From Gemmatimonadota bacterium (GTDB lineage Bacteria > Gemmatimonadota > Gemmatimonadetes > Gemmatimonadales > JACORV01), in NCBI GenBank assembly GCA_016209905.1, contig JACQVG010000018.1, forward strand, positions 1 to 40,079: DNA of 40,079 nucleotides. The letters run 5' to 3'. This document shows positions 22,642 through 31,261 of the stretch, piece by piece. A program made the position numbers and the translations under genes. The notes beneath the pieces were generated by a model. The model was not told the origin of the DNA and did not search any database. It saw only the letters and a program-made list of their open reading frames with translations. How positions within the stretch are numbered: the stretch's first letter is position 1; the number at the start of each line of letters is the position of its first letter.

Positions 22642-23490
22642 TCAGCGCTGAGGACGCGGCAGGACGCGGTCGAGCCACGGCTCGATGTCCGCGAAGGCGC
22701 GGTCCCGCTCGCGCTCGTTCAGTACTTCGTGAAAGAATCCTTCGTACACCCGGACCGTGACGTCGCCCGGCAGCCCCACCGCGAACGCCTCCGCCGCCGG
22801 ACGCGACACGATGCGGTCGTCGCCGGCGAGCAGGAAGAGGAGCGGCACCGTGATCCGGTCTCGCTGGGCGAGGAGCAGCGCCTGGGCGTCTACCGTCTCG
22901 CGATACGCCATCGGCGACATGACCTGGTGGCAGAGCGGGTCGCTCTTGACCGCCTCGCCCACCGCAGGGTCGGTGGACAGGTGGGCGAGCTCCACGCCGG
23001 TGGAGATCCCGATGGCGGGAGCGAGCCCCGCGAGCCACGAGGCGAGCGTGGTCTTCCAGGCCGGGATGCGTATGGCCAAGACCACCGCGGGGCTGGAGAG
23101 AATCGCGCCCGAGAGCCCCTGCGGTCCGGTCTCCAGGTAGCGCAGCGCGATCGCGCCGCCGAAGGAGTGGCCGAGGACGAGCTGCGGCCCCGGCGCCTCG
23201 GCGGCCGCGAGCTTCCTGAGCGCCACGACGTCGGACAGAAACTGCGCGAAGCGCGCGACGTGCCCGCGGGGTCCCGGCGACCGGCCGTGGCCGCGCAGAT
23301 CGAGCGCGAAGACGCTGATGCCGCGGCCGGCGAACCAGCCGGCGACGTGGCCGTAGCGTCCGCTGTGCTCGCCGAAGCCGTGCAGGAGGACGAGGGATGC
23401 CCGGTGCCGGCCCTGCGCGCGGGCGCGCCGGAGGGCCAGCCGCGCACCGTCCGCCGCCGTCCAGTGCTCGACCCGGTCGAACTCCCCCAC
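22642..23490 (-). CDS. Alpha/beta hydrolase, monoacylglycerol lipase/lysophospholipase type
   Basis: 282 residues from a GTG at 23490 that shares one base with the cinA stop; a longer frame to 23610 adds an unlikely Arg-rich N-terminus. LLHGFGEHSGRY (oxyanion region), nucleophile Ser in GHSFGG, Asp in AGDDRIVS and His in FFHEVLNE make a full catalytic triad in the Hydrolase_4 (PldB/monoglyceride lipase) pattern. No signal peptide. Its substrate is likely a monoacylglycerol or lysophospholipid; the pgsA gene two places upstream is consistent with lipid metabolism but proves nothing. Confidence 0.85.
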   Translation of the reverse strand: MGEFDRVEHWTAADGARLALRRARAQGRHRASLVLLHGFGEHSGRYGHVAGWFAGRGISVFALDLRGHGRSPGPRGHVARFAQFLSDVVALRKLAAAEAPGPQLVLGHSFGGAIALRYLETGPQGLSGAILSSPAVVLAIRIPAWKTTLASWLAGLAPAIGISTGVELAHLSTDPAVGEAVKSDPLCHQVMSPMAYRETVDAQALLLAQRDRITVPLLFLLAGDDRIVSRPAAEAFAVGLPGDVTVRVYEGFFHEVLNERERDRAFADIEPWLDRVLPRPQR

Positions 23491-24788
23491 TACAGCGTGC
23501 CTGCAGCCACGCGGCGCAGGTAGTTCAGCGCCGCCTGCGCGGCGCGTCGGCGCACGTCGTCGCGTTCGCCGGGGAAGACGTGCCGGAAAGCGCGCACGAC
23601 GTCGTGCCACAGCACCGCGATCCAGACCGTGCCGACCGGCTTCGCCTCCGTCCCGCCGGCGGGGCCCGCGATTCCGGTGACGGCGATCGCGGCGTCGGCG
23701 CCCAGAGCGCGCGCCACGCCCGTGCTCATCTGCCGTACCACCGCCTCGCTCACCGCGCCGTGCTCGGCGATGGCGTCAGCCGCGACACCCAGCAGCCCGA
23801 GCTTCACCTCGTCGTCGTAGGCGACGACTGCCCCCAGGAAGACGGTCGAGCTGCCCGGCACCGCCGTCAGGCGTGCGCCGAGGAGGCCGCCGGTGCACGA
23901 CTCCGCCACCGCGAGCTTCGCGCCCGCCCGCTCGAGCGCCAGGAGGACGACCGCCGCCAGGTCCTCGTCGCCGTCGCCGTACGCGTGCGGAGCGACGACG
24001 GCGCGCAGGGCGTCGCCCGCCCTGGCGAGCTCGGCATCGGCCTCGCCGGGCGGGAGCTCCCACGCCGTCAGCCGCAAGTCCACCCCGTCCACCGACGGCA
24101 GCGATGCCAGGGTGACCGCCGGCCCCAGCGACATCGCCGCTTCGCGCACCAGGTCCGCGAGCGCCGACTCGGCGACACCGGTCGTGCGGATGGTGCGGGA
24201 CCGGATGACTCGGGCGCCGCCGCTCCGATCGGCCGGCGCGCTCGCGCGGGCCGGGGCGCCCCGGTCCATCCGCGCCCGGAGCCGCGGGAGCACCTCGCGT
24301 TCGAGCAGGGCGCGCATCTCGCTCGGCACGCCGGGCAGGAGCACGGCGAGGCGCCCGGCCTCGTCCTCGATCCACAGGCCGGGCGCGGTGCCCAGCGGGT
24401 TGGGGAGGACGGTGGCCCCCTCGGGTACGTCGGCCTGGGAGCGGTTCGCTTCCGGCATGGGAGAGACGCCGCGGCGGCGGTGCTGCGCCTCCAGCGTCGC
24501 CAGGATCTGCGGGTCGCGCCGCAGGCGCTTCCCGAAAAGCTGGGCCACCGCCTGCCGGGTGAGATCGTCGTGCGTCGGGCCCAGGCCGCCCGTGACAATC
24601 ACCGTCCCGCAGCGCTCCAGCGCGGCCGCTACGGCCCCGCGCACCTCCGCCGCCTCATCGGCGACCGTCGCGCGACGGCGCACGCGCACGCCGCTCGCCG
24701 CCAGGGCGCGGCCCAAATCCGCCGCGTTGCTGTCCTGGACGAGGCCGAGGACGAGCTCGGTGCCGACGGTGAGAAGCTCGCAATCCAT
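23490..24788 (-). CDS. cinA: CinA, competence/damage-inducible protein
   Basis: 432 residues, full-length two-domain form. N-terminal MoCF-like domain (1-170, LLTVGTELVLG, VTGGLGPTHDD, PLGTAPG, LLPGVPSEM) and C-terminal PncC domain (about 270-430, VAESCTGG, AVVAYDDEVK, VTGIAGPAGG, KPVGTVWIA). The PncC part deamidates nicotinamide mononucleotide; the N-terminal part is an ADP-ribose pyrophosphatase in characterised members. An Ala/Arg-rich linker lies near 178-190. Starts immediately after pgsA with no gap. Confidence 0.94.
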   Translation of the reverse strand: MDCELLTVGTELVLGLVQDSNAADLGRALAASGVRVRRRATVADEAAEVRGAVAAALERCGTVIVTGGLGPTHDDLTRQAVAQLFGKRLRRDPQILATLEAQHRRRGVSPMPEANRSQADVPEGATVLPNPLGTAPGLWIEDEAGRLAVLLPGVPSEMRALLEREVLPRLRARMDRGAPARASAPADRSGGARVIRSRTIRTTGVAESALADLVREAAMSLGPAVTLASLPSVDGVDLRLTAWELPPGEADAELARAGDALRAVVAPHAYGDGDEDLAAVVLLALERAGAKLAVAESCTGGLLGARLTAVPGSSTVFLGAVVAYDDEVKLGLLGVAADAIAEHGAVSEAVVRQMSTGVARALGADAAIAVTGIAGPAGGTEAKPVGTVWIAVLWHDVVRAFRHVFPGERDDVRRRAAQAALNYLRRVAAGTL

Positions 24789-25430
24789 CTACCGGCCGGC
24801 GGTCCGGAGGAGCGCGCGGTAGCGGTAGAGATACACGGCGAGCGAGGAGACCGTGAGAACGATGGCTGCGGCGAGGGTCAGCGCGACGACGGCGCCGTGG
24901 AACTGGTCCCAGTAGTCGCGCAGCCGCCCGGTCCAGCGCATCTCCACGATGAGATCCTTCCAGGCGAACCACGCGATCGTGGCCCCGATGAAGATGTTCT
25001 GGAAGACGGCCTTCAGCTTGCCGGCGCGGCCGGCCGGGATGATCACGCCGCGGCGCCTGGCCTGGAAGCGGAAGATCGTCATCAGAGTCTCGCGCCCCAC
25101 CAGGAGCACGGCGACCCAGAGCGGCAGGCTGCCCCACCACGGGATCTGATAGTCGGCCAGCAGCGTGGGGTGGCGCGTGATCCAGTAGATCGGGACCAGG
25201 GTGGCGAAAAGGAGGAGCTTGTCGGCGATCGGATCGAGCAGCTTGCCGAGGTCGGTGACCTGGTTGCGGCTGCGCGCGAGGTAGCCGTCCGCGACGTCGC
25301 TCACGGCGGCGACGACGAAGATCACGAACGCCACGACCTTGGGCCACGAGCCCTGGATGAACGGCAGGAGCGCGATGACGGGGGCCAGCCCGATGCGCGC
25401 CAGGGTCAGGACGTTGGACAGGGTCCACAT
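24789..25430 (-). CDS. pgsA: CDP-diacylglycerol-glycerol-3-phosphate phosphatidyltransferase
   Basis: 213 residues with several membrane helices. The CDP-alcohol phosphotransferase signature DG-x2-AR-x8-G-x3-D-x3-D is complete within SDVADGYLARSRNQ and LGKLLDPIADK (about residues 44-72). Makes phosphatidylglycerol phosphate in the inner membrane. The N-terminus TLSNVLTLARIGLAP is typical of PgsA. Length is slightly above the usual 180-190 residues because of a loop near 95-130. Confidence 0.9.
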   Translation of the reverse strand: MWTLSNVLTLARIGLAPVIALLPFIQGSWPKVVAFVIFVVAAVSDVADGYLARSRNQVTDLGKLLDPIADKLLLFATLVPIYWITRHPTLLADYQIPWWGSLPLWVAVLLVGRETLMTIFRFQARRRGVIIPAGRAGKLKAVFQNIFIGATIAWFAWKDLIVEMRWTGRLRDYWDQFHGAVVALTLAAAIVLTVSSLAVYLYRYRALLRTAGR

Positions 25431-25438
25431 GACCCGGC

Positions 25439-26116
25439 TCAGCCCAGGGATTTCAGGACGAGCTTGCTGACCGCCTTGAGGGTCTCGAACACCCCGTCAC
25501 CGGTGATGGCGACGGCCTCGCGCGCCGGCGCCCGCTCCACCCACTCGCCGGTCGGCAACTGCCGGACGAGAAAGTCACCCGGGAAAACCGGGTCCGGCAC
25601 GGGCGTCTGCTTGTCGGAGTCGGCGACCGGCCAGCCCGGATTCAGCGCTGCCTGAAGCTCCTTGACCGGGGAGGCGTTCGGCAGATCCCGCTTGTTGAAC
25701 TGGACGACGAACGGGATCTTGGTGAGATCGTACCCGTACTCCCCCATGTTGTCGTACAGGTTCTGCATGGACTCGACGTTCGCCTCCAGCCGCTCGAGCT
25801 GGCTGTCGGCGACGAACACGACGCCGTCCACGCCCTTCAGGATGAGCTTGCGGCTCGCGTTGTAGTAAACCTGGCCCGGCACCGTGTAGAGGTGGAACCG
25901 GGTCTTGAAACCTCGCACCGTGCCAAGGTCCACCGGGAGGAAGTCGAAGAACAGCGTCCGCTCGGTCTCCGTGGCCAGCGAGATGAGCTTGCCGCGGGAC
26001 GCCGGGTTCACCCTGCCGAACACATGCTCCAGATTGGTGGTCTTGCCTCCGAGCCCGGGCCCGTAGTAAACCAGCTTGCAGTTGATCTCGCGCGAGGCGT
26101 AGTTGATCATCGACAT
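25439..26116 (-). CDS. mglA: MglA-type small GTPase with an internal insertion
   Basis: 225 residues. Ras-like GTPase: P-loop [10 protein letters not shown] (19-28), switch 2 in TVPGQ (78-82), NKRD (141-144) and a late ITGDGVF. Closest to MglA, which sets cell polarity and gliding in Myxococcus. Compared with MglA as I recall it (195 residues), about 34 residues are inserted at 165-198, Pro- and Asp-rich, between the NKRD strand and the last G motif. The next upstream gene encodes a roadblock protein, the usual class of MglA activator. Gliding genes are not in the window, so a polarity or surface role is open. Confidence 0.9.
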   Translation of the reverse strand: MSMINYASREINCKLVYYGPGLGGKTTNLEHVFGRVNPASRGKLISLATETERTLFFDFLPVDLGTVRGFKTRFHLYTVPGQVYYNASRKLILKGVDGVVFVADSQLERLEANVESMQNLYDNMGEYGYDLTKIPFVVQFNKRDLPNASPVKELQAALNPGWPVADSDKQTPVPDPVFPGDFLVRQLPTGEWVERAPAREAVAITGDGVFETLKAVSKLVLKSLG

Positions 26117-26128
26117 GGTGCGCGCCTC

Positions 26129-26620
26129 TCAGTCGCCGAACAGCTTGTCGATCTCATCTTCCGCCTCTTTGCTCGCGAAGCCCTCGAGCTTGGTTGACTC
26201 CGGCCCGGTCCGATCGAACATCGCCTCGAACAGCTTGCTAAGATCCTCGACCGCGGTCTTGACCTTCAGCCGCACCATGCCCAGCGTCGTGCGGTTGTCG
26301 AACAGCGCGACCAGAATCACGCGCCGGGCGACGTCGGCGAGGTACATGGATTCTTTCTCGCCCTGATGGAACAGCGATGAGAACTCCTGCTCGCCGATCA
26401 TCTTGGCCAGCTGGTCGTTGGCGCTGAAATCGGCTGCGGTGAGGGACGCGAAGGCCTGCGGATCGAATTGGGGGGGCTCGCCGACGCTGGCGACGACCTG
26501 GCCGGCGCGGTCCACCAGGAGGAGGCTCTTGACGTTGGTCTCCCGGAGGAGGCCGTTCATGTGAGCCGAAATGGCCTTGGAGTCTTCTTCCCGGAACGAC
26601 CAGCTGGACGCACCCGGCAT
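26129..26620 (-). CDS. Roadblock/LC7-domain protein (MglB-like GTPase regulator)
   Basis: 163 residues from an ATG preceded by GAGGCG. One roadblock/LC7 domain (about 15-120): amphipathic helix, VKSLLLVDRAGQVVASVGE, then the ANDQLAKMIGE helix and VILVALFDNRTTLGMVRLKV. An acidic helical tail (130-163, ending EIDKLFGD) follows. MglB homodimers activate MglA; the adjacent mglA, 12 bases downstream, supports that role. The tail is longer than I expect of a minimal MglB and could contact another partner. Confidence 0.85.
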   Translation of the reverse strand: MPGASSWSFREEDSKAISAHMNGLLRETNVKSLLLVDRAGQVVASVGEPPQFDPQAFASLTAADFSANDQLAKMIGEQEFSSLFHQGEKESMYLADVARRVILVALFDNRTTLGMVRLKVKTAVEDLSKLFEAMFDRTGPESTKLEGFASKEAEDEIDKLFGD

Positions 26621-26633
26621 CGGCGCCTCGCCT

Positions 26634-26903
26634 CTAGTCCAGTTTGGCTTCCATGCGGCGCATGATGGCCTCGGCCCGCCGCCGCAGCGACGGATGCTCC
26701 TCCCACGCGATGTACTCGCGCAGCACCCGCACCGTCTCGACCCCCGGGTGCCCGCTCAAGTAGCCCAGCGCCGACAGGCGGCGGAGCGGACGGGCCGAGA
26801 ACAGCGAGGAGCGCCAGCGACCCATCGAGCGCTGCGCCAGCGCGGCGCCGACGACGAAGCCGGCTGCGAGCGACCCCATGAAATACCAGGCGCGGCGCCT
26901 CAT
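26634..26903 (-). CDS. Small membrane-anchored protein with helical repeat, unknown function
   Basis: 89 residues from an ATG that overlaps the recR stop (ATGA), so it is translated in step with recR. An N-terminal membrane helix (about 6-22, WYFMGSLAAGFVVGAAL) precedes a soluble part with LRRLSALGYLSGHPGVETVRVL and AWEEHPSLRRRAEAIMRRME, which looks like one and a half HEAT-type helical repeats. I do not recognise a family. Position between recR and the roadblock gene suggests it may belong to the MglA polarity module rather than to DNA repair. Confidence 0.65.
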   Translation of the reverse strand: MRRRAWYFMGSLAAGFVVGAALAQRSMGRWRSSLFSARPLRRLSALGYLSGHPGVETVRVLREYIAWEEHPSLRRRAEAIMRRMEAKLD

Positions 26904-27499
26904 TCCTGCGCCATCGAATGCCGCGCGGCGATGGCCTGGGCAATCGTCTCGCCGTCGGCGTACTCGAGCTCTCCCCCCATCGGCAGCCCCCGGGCGAGGC
27001 GCGACACTCTCACGCCCAGCGGCCGGAGGACTCCCTCCAGGTAGTGGGCGGTCGCTTCCCCTTCGACCGACGGGTTCGTCGCCACAATCACCTCCCGGAT
27101 CCTCGATCCGTTCCCGACGCGCCGGACGAGCGCCGGAACGCTGAGTGCGTCGGGGCCCACGCCGTCGAGCGGAGACAGCCGTCCACCCAGGACGTGGTAG
27201 AGCCCGCGGTATTCGCCGGCCCGCTCGATGGCCAGCACGTCGGAGGCCTCCTCGACCACGCACAGCACCCCGGAGTCCCGTCGGGAATCGCTGCACAGCG
27301 CGCACGGGTCCGCCTCGGTCAGGTTGCCGCACTCCGAGCAGGCCCGCACGCGCTCTCCCAGCGCCGCCACGGCGCGCGCCAGCCGGGCCGACTGCTCACG
27401 AGGCTGCTTGAGAAGGAAATACGTGAGACGCTGCGCCGTCTTCCGACCGATGCCGGGGAGCTTGGCGAACTCGGCGACCAGCTCCTCGATGGCCGACAC
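26900..27499 (-). CDS. recR: Recombination mediator RecR
   Basis: 199 residues from a GTG three bases after the ybaB stop; normal length. Helix-hairpin-helix near 10-30 (FAKLPGIGRKTAQR), a four-Cys zinc finger (CSECGNLTEADPCALC, about 54-69), and a Toprim domain with VVEEASDVLAIER and ATNPSVEGEATAHYL. Helps load RecA at gaps with RecO or RecF. The dnaX-ybaB-recR order is conserved widely. Confidence 0.97.
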   Translation of the reverse strand: MSAIEELVAEFAKLPGIGRKTAQRLTYFLLKQPREQSARLARAVAALGERVRACSECGNLTEADPCALCSDSRRDSGVLCVVEEASDVLAIERAGEYRGLYHVLGGRLSPLDGVGPDALSVPALVRRVGNGSRIREVIVATNPSVEGEATAHYLEGVLRPLGVRVSRLARGLPMGGELEYADGETIAQAIAARHSMAQE

Positions 27500-27501
27500 G
27501 G

Positions 27502-27816
27502 CTACAACGCGAACGGCAGCGGGAACGGCAGGGCGCCTTGAACCTTCTTGATCTCGTCCTGCGCAATCTCCGCCGCCCGCTTCTGCACCTCTGACACGGC
27601 GGCCACCACGAGATCCTCGAGCATCTCGACGTCGCCCCCGAGGAGGCCGGGATCGATTCGAATCTCGCGGATCTGGCCGCGCCCGTCGGCGGTCACGGTC
27701 ACCATGCCCCCGCCCGCCGAGCCGGTCACCGTCCGCTGCGCCAGCTCGCTCTGAATCGCCGCCAGGCGCCCCTGCACCTGCTGCCCGAACTGCAGGAGCG
27801 CGCGAAGATCGGTCAT
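27502..27816 (-). CDS. ybaB: YbaB/EbfC nucleoid-associated protein
   Basis: 104 residues. Central YbaB domain: a helix (LLQFGQQVQGRLAAIQSEL), then TGSAGGGMVTVTADGRGQIREIRIDPGLL, then DVEMLEDLVVAAVSEVQKRA. Small dimeric DNA-binding protein. Sits between dnaX and recR as in many bacteria. The C-terminal tail is short and hydrophobic (GALPFPLPFAL). Confidence 0.93.
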   Translation of the reverse strand: MTDLRALLQFGQQVQGRLAAIQSELAQRTVTGSAGGGMVTVTADGRGQIREIRIDPGLLGGDVEMLEDLVVAAVSEVQKRAAEIAQDEIKKVQGALPFPLPFAL

Positions 27817-27854
27817 TGGCTACAACCTAGAGTCCGGGCGGGCCGGTGGCAAGC

Positions 27855-29543
27855 CTACTCCAACAGCTCCAGGTCCAGCGCATCGATGGCACGATCGAGC
27901 GCCGGGTCTCGCGCACGCAGCGCCCGCGTTCGCTCGGCCTTGGCGTCGCCGGGCGAGGCCCGCCGCGGCTTCGCGACCGCGGCCCGGGACGGCTCGGGAT
28001 CGGCGGAGGCCACCGTGACCCGGAGCGGCGCGCCGGCGACGCGGGCGATGACCGCCTCGACCGCCGCGCGGTGGCGGCCGAGTCCCTCGGCGGTGAGTGG
28101 GCTTCCGCCCAGCGGCCGCAGGGCGAGCGCGTCTCCCTCGAGGCTGTCCGGGAGGGCGTCCGCGAGTGCTTCGGCCACCAGCATCTTCTTGCCCGTCCGG
28201 GCGGCGACGACGATCTCCGGCCACAGCTCGCGCAACGCGTCCAAGGTGAGAGGACCGGACCGGCGCGCGGACGGCCGAGCGGGCTCGGACGCCTCCGGGC
28301 CTCGTGGGCCGGGGCTCGCCGGGCTGCGATCGGACAGTGCGCGCGGCGGCGAAGTCGGCTCAGCCTCCTCCGTCGCCCGGGCATCCCGGTGTGCGCCGAC
28401 CGCCTTCACGAGCTCGGCGATGTCCACCGTCCGGTCCATCAGCGCCCACCGGAGCAGCAGCGTCTCGAGGGCCAGACGCGGCGCGCCACCGCGCCGGATC
28501 GGCTCCTCCGCTTCCGCCAGGGCGCGCAGGATGCGGAGCAGGTCGCCGGGGGCCAGCTCGCCCGAGCGCCGCACGACCTCGGCGGCGAGCGCGGCGCTGA
28601 CGCCGTCCGGCGCGGCGCCGACGCGGGCGGCGAGCGCGGCACGCCACAGGTCGCCGGCTCCCTCGGCGAAGGCGGCGAGATCCACGCCGGCGTCCACCAG
28701 CTTGGCGACGAACGGGAACACCTCCCGCGGACGGCGCTCGATCACGAGGGAAAACAGCTCCGCGTAGACCTCGTCCCCCACCAGGCCGAGCACGTCGCGC
28801 ACCCGGGCGGCGGACACCACGCCGGAACCGAACGTCGTGACCTGCTCCAGGATGGAGAGCGCGTCCCGCACGCCGCCGTTGGCGACGCGCGCGATGAGCT
28901 CGACCGCGTCCTCGTCCGCCTCCACCCGCTCCGCGTCCGCGACCTCCCTCAGCCGCTCGGCGATGGCCCGCGGGCCGACGCGCCGAAAGTCGAACCGCTG
29001 GAGCCGGCTCATCACGGGAGCGGCGGTGTTCGTGATCTTGTGCGGCTCCGTCGTCGCGAAGACGAAGACGACGCCCGGCGGCGGCTCCTCCAGGATCTTG
29101 AGGAGCGTGTTCCACGCCTCGCGCGTCAGCATGTGCGCTTCGTCCACGATGTAGACCTTGAAGCGCCCCTCCTGCGACGCGGCGTACATCGCACGCTCCC
29201 TCAGCTCGCGCGCGTCGTCCACGCCGCGGTTGCTCGCCGCGTCGATCTCGACGACGTCGAGGCTGGTGGAGCCGCTCCAGATGCGCCGGCACGACACGCA
29301 CTCGCCGCACGGCTCGCCGGGCGCCGCAGTCGGCGCGCCCGCGTGTCGGGCATCGCAGTTCAGGGCCATGGCGAGGATGCGCGCCGCAGTCGTCTTGCCC
29401 ACTCCGCGCGGGCCCGCGAAGACGTAGCCGTGCGCCACGCGGCCCTGCTGCACCGCGCCGCGCAGCGCGCGCGCGACGTGATCCTGGGCGATCAGCTCGC
29501 CGAAGAGGCGCGGACGGTACTTGCGGGCGAGGGCTACGTGCAT
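27855..29543 (-). CDS. dnaX: DNA polymerase III subunit gamma/tau
   Basis: 562 residues. AAA+ clamp-loader ATPase: P-loop GPRGVGKTT (44-52), zinc finger Cys63, Cys79, Cys82 and Cys85, Walker B DEAHMLTREAWN, and sensor 1 ATTEPHKI. The domain III region lies near 245-365; then a Pro/Ala-rich linker and a C-terminal tau-like domain (about 425-562, LDALRELWPEIVVAAR). I see no A-rich slippery heptamer, so a shortened gamma form by frameshift is not indicated. First gene of the reverse cluster. Confidence 0.95.
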   Translation of the reverse strand: MHVALARKYRPRLFGELIAQDHVARALRGAVQQGRVAHGYVFAGPRGVGKTTAARILAMALNCDARHAGAPTAAPGEPCGECVSCRRIWSGSTSLDVVEIDAASNRGVDDARELRERAMYAASQEGRFKVYIVDEAHMLTREAWNTLLKILEEPPPGVVFVFATTEPHKITNTAAPVMSRLQRFDFRRVGPRAIAERLREVADAERVEADEDAVELIARVANGGVRDALSILEQVTTFGSGVVSAARVRDVLGLVGDEVYAELFSLVIERRPREVFPFVAKLVDAGVDLAAFAEGAGDLWRAALAARVGAAPDGVSAALAAEVVRRSGELAPGDLLRILRALAEAEEPIRRGGAPRLALETLLLRWALMDRTVDIAELVKAVGAHRDARATEEAEPTSPPRALSDRSPASPGPRGPEASEPARPSARRSGPLTLDALRELWPEIVVAARTGKKMLVAEALADALPDSLEGDALALRPLGGSPLTAEGLGRHRAAVEAVIARVAGAPLRVTVASADPEPSRAAVAKPRRASPGDAKAERTRALRARDPALDRAIDALDLELLE

Positions 29544-29550
29544 CGAGACC

Positions 29551-29584
29551 AGAGTTGCAGAGTTGCAGAGTGAGAGAGTTGCAG
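29551..29584. repeat. Short direct repeats AGAGTTGCAG near dnaX and tRNA-Asn
   Basis: AGAGTTGCAG occurs at 29551-29560, 29559-29568 and 29575-29584, with a related AGAGTTGC at 29724-29731 on the other side of the tRNA. It has an 8-bp period in the first part. The dnaX leader runs through it. Confidence 0.5.
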
Positions 29585-29629
29585 GTGCAGACGGCCCCCC
29601 GAACGGCTATGCAGTTCCGAGTGGGTGAG

Positions 29630-29702
29630 CTGGGGCGGGAGGATTCGAACCTCCAACTTCCCGGTTAACAGCCGGGCGGTCTGCCAGTTGACCTACACCC
29701 CA
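29630..29702 (-). tRNA. tRNA-Asn (anticodon GTT)
   Basis: On the reverse strand the acceptor arm TGGGGTG pairs with CGCCCCA, the D arm holds GTCAACTGGCAGAC, the anticodon stem is CCCGG/CCGGG around CTGTTAA (anticodon GTT), and the T arm has GGAGG-TTCGAAT-CCTCC. The discriminator is G; the CCA end is not encoded. 73 bases, no intron. Confidence 0.97.
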
Positions 29703-29891
29703 ACGAGCCGGCAGCGAGTTCGCAGAGTTGCGGGCCACTGGAAACGGGAGTGCCCCAGGCTCCCCGTCGCGACGCGAGACATCGCTTAGCGCTGCTGCCT
29801 GCGGGGCCCTGACGCGGTTCGCAAGCCCGTGCCCGACGGACCTGGGGCGATCACAAGATAGTTGGACGCTGCGCCGACGCCAAGGCGCCGG

Positions 29892-29906
29892 CGGGCACGA
29901 TGCCCG
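29892..29906 (-). terminator. Small hairpin just after the YihY gene
   Basis: CGGGCA and TGCCCG pair around a 3-base loop, two bases beyond the stop of the reverse gene. There is no T-run, so it is a weak candidate. Confidence 0.3.
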
Positions 29907-29908
29907 TC

Positions 29909-30811
29909 TCAACCGGAGAGGATCGCGCGCTGCGCCGCCTGGCGGCGCCGCAGCTCGTAGACCTGGGCGATCTCGCCGCCGAGGAGGAACACGAAGGTCA
30001 TGTAGTACACCCACCCGACGAAGAGCAGGAGCGCGCCGAGCGTGGCGTCGCTCACCAGCTGGTCGGCCCGGACCATTGTCCGGAAGTAGAGGCCGAGGAC
30101 CTGCTTGGCGATCTCGAAGCCGAGGCTGCACGTCACCGCGGCCACCAGCGCGCTGTCCCACCGGATGCGGCGCGCCGGGGCATAGCGGAACACGACCAGA
30201 AAGAGCAGGAGCACGAACACGTAGGCGAGGAGCTGGACGATCACGAACTCCAGGAACCCGATCGCCGGGTTGCGCTCCCCCAGCACGGCCAGCCCTTCGG
30301 AGGCCGCGGCATTCGCGACGAACAGGAGGCCGGTCACCAGCACCAGGGCGACGTCCTGGAGCTTGCCCCGCAGCCAGGAGCGCGTCTCCTCCGTGTCGAA
30401 GACCTCGCACAGCACCGCACGGAGCGAACCGAACAGCCGGGTGGAGAACCAGACGAAGAGCGGCAGGCCGAGGACGCCGAGCGTGCCGCGCGACTGGGTG
30501 ACTCCCTCGGCCAACCGGATCACCGGCTCGAAGGGGTCGGTGCCGCCGCGCGCCCTGGTGGGCAGCCACCGCTGCAGGTAGTCGCGCAACTCCACCTGCG
30601 CCGCGTCCGCCCCGGCGTTCAAGAGGTAGCCGACCAGGGAGAGGACCAGCAGCGCCAGCGGAATGGCCGCCAGGAGCGCATCGAAGGTGAGCCCGCTGGC
30701 GAGGAACGGCACGTTCGACTCCGCCGCGCCCTGGTAGACCCGGCGGACGAAGTTCCGTACGTCGTGCCACAGAAAGCGCCAGCGGAGCCCGGCAGTGGCC
30801 TCCACGGCCAA
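29909..30811 (-). CDS. YihY/BrkB family inner-membrane protein
   Basis: 300 residues from a TTG at 30811; a GTG at 30805 is equally possible. Six hydrophobic segments (about 45-65, 100-125, 143-163, 185-205, 215-235, 250-275) with the family markers SNVPFLASGLTFDALLAAIP and VGWVYYMTFVFLLGGEI. Formerly called ribonuclease BN by mistake; actual function unknown, possibly lipid or envelope transport. Starts two bases after the YtxH stop, so the pair is one unit. Confidence 0.87.
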   Translation of the reverse strand: MAVEATAGLRWRFLWHDVRNFVRRVYQGAAESNVPFLASGLTFDALLAAIPLALLVLSLVGYLLNAGADAAQVELRDYLQRWLPTRARGGTDPFEPVIRLAEGVTQSRGTLGVLGLPLFVWFSTRLFGSLRAVLCEVFDTEETRSWLRGKLQDVALVLVTGLLFVANAAASEGLAVLGERNPAIGFLEFVIVQLLAYVFVLLLFLVVFRYAPARRIRWDSALVAAVTCSLGFEIAKQVLGLYFRTMVRADQLVSDATLGALLLFVGWVYYMTFVFLLGGEIAQVYELRRRQAAQRAILSG

Positions 30812-30813
30812 GC

Positions 30814-31245
30814 CTATGCGACCGGCTCCTCGTCGCTCGCGGCCGGGCGGGCCGCGCGCCTTGCCTCGCGGGCCTCGCCGAGGCGGCGCTCCAGCTCCTC
30901 GCGCGCCGTGTGGGCCGCGGCGCGCCCCGCCTCCGCGACGTCGCCGGCCACCTGCCGACCCTCGCGCACGCCGCGCTTGGCCGTCTCGAGCCCCGCCTCC
31001 ACGCCCGCCCGCGCCCGCTCGTACGTGTCGGTCACCAGTTCCTGGAGCTCGTCCGCCTTCGACACCGCCAGGTCCGTGAGGCGGCGCCCGCGGGTCCGAA
31101 GGTTCGCGCGCATCTCCTCGCCGCTCATCGGCGCGAAGAGCAACGCGAGGGCCGCGCCGACGGCGACGCCCCACAGGAAGGGCACCACCGGGAAGCCGCG
31201 TTTCTCGACCACCACGACCTCGTCCTCGTCCTCATGCCGTGCCAT
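30814..31245 (-). CDS. YtxH-domain protein
   Basis: 143 residues. An acidic N-terminus (HEDEDEVVVVEK) leads into one membrane segment (PVVPFLWGVAVGAALALLFAP, about 20-40) followed by the YtxH-like S-G-E-E-M-R-A-N-L-R. The rest is a long charged amphipathic helix to residue 130, probably a coiled coil. Family members are stress-related membrane proteins of unknown mechanism. GAGGA lies six bases before the ATG. Confidence 0.75.
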   Translation of the reverse strand: MARHEDEDEVVVVEKRGFPVVPFLWGVAVGAALALLFAPMSGEEMRANLRTRGRRLTDLAVSKADELQELVTDTYERARAGVEAGLETAKRGVREGRQVAGDVAEAGRAAAHTAREELERRLGEAREARRAARPAASDEEPVA

Positions 31246-31261
31246 ACGAAGTCCTCCCCTT

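Noticed and set aside
27855-29543. Programmed frameshift in dnaX
   Set aside because: No A-rich or other slippery heptamer with a downstream stem was visible.
27846-29573. 575-codon forward open frame
   Set aside because: Exactly antisense to dnaX, which has full clamp-loader motifs.
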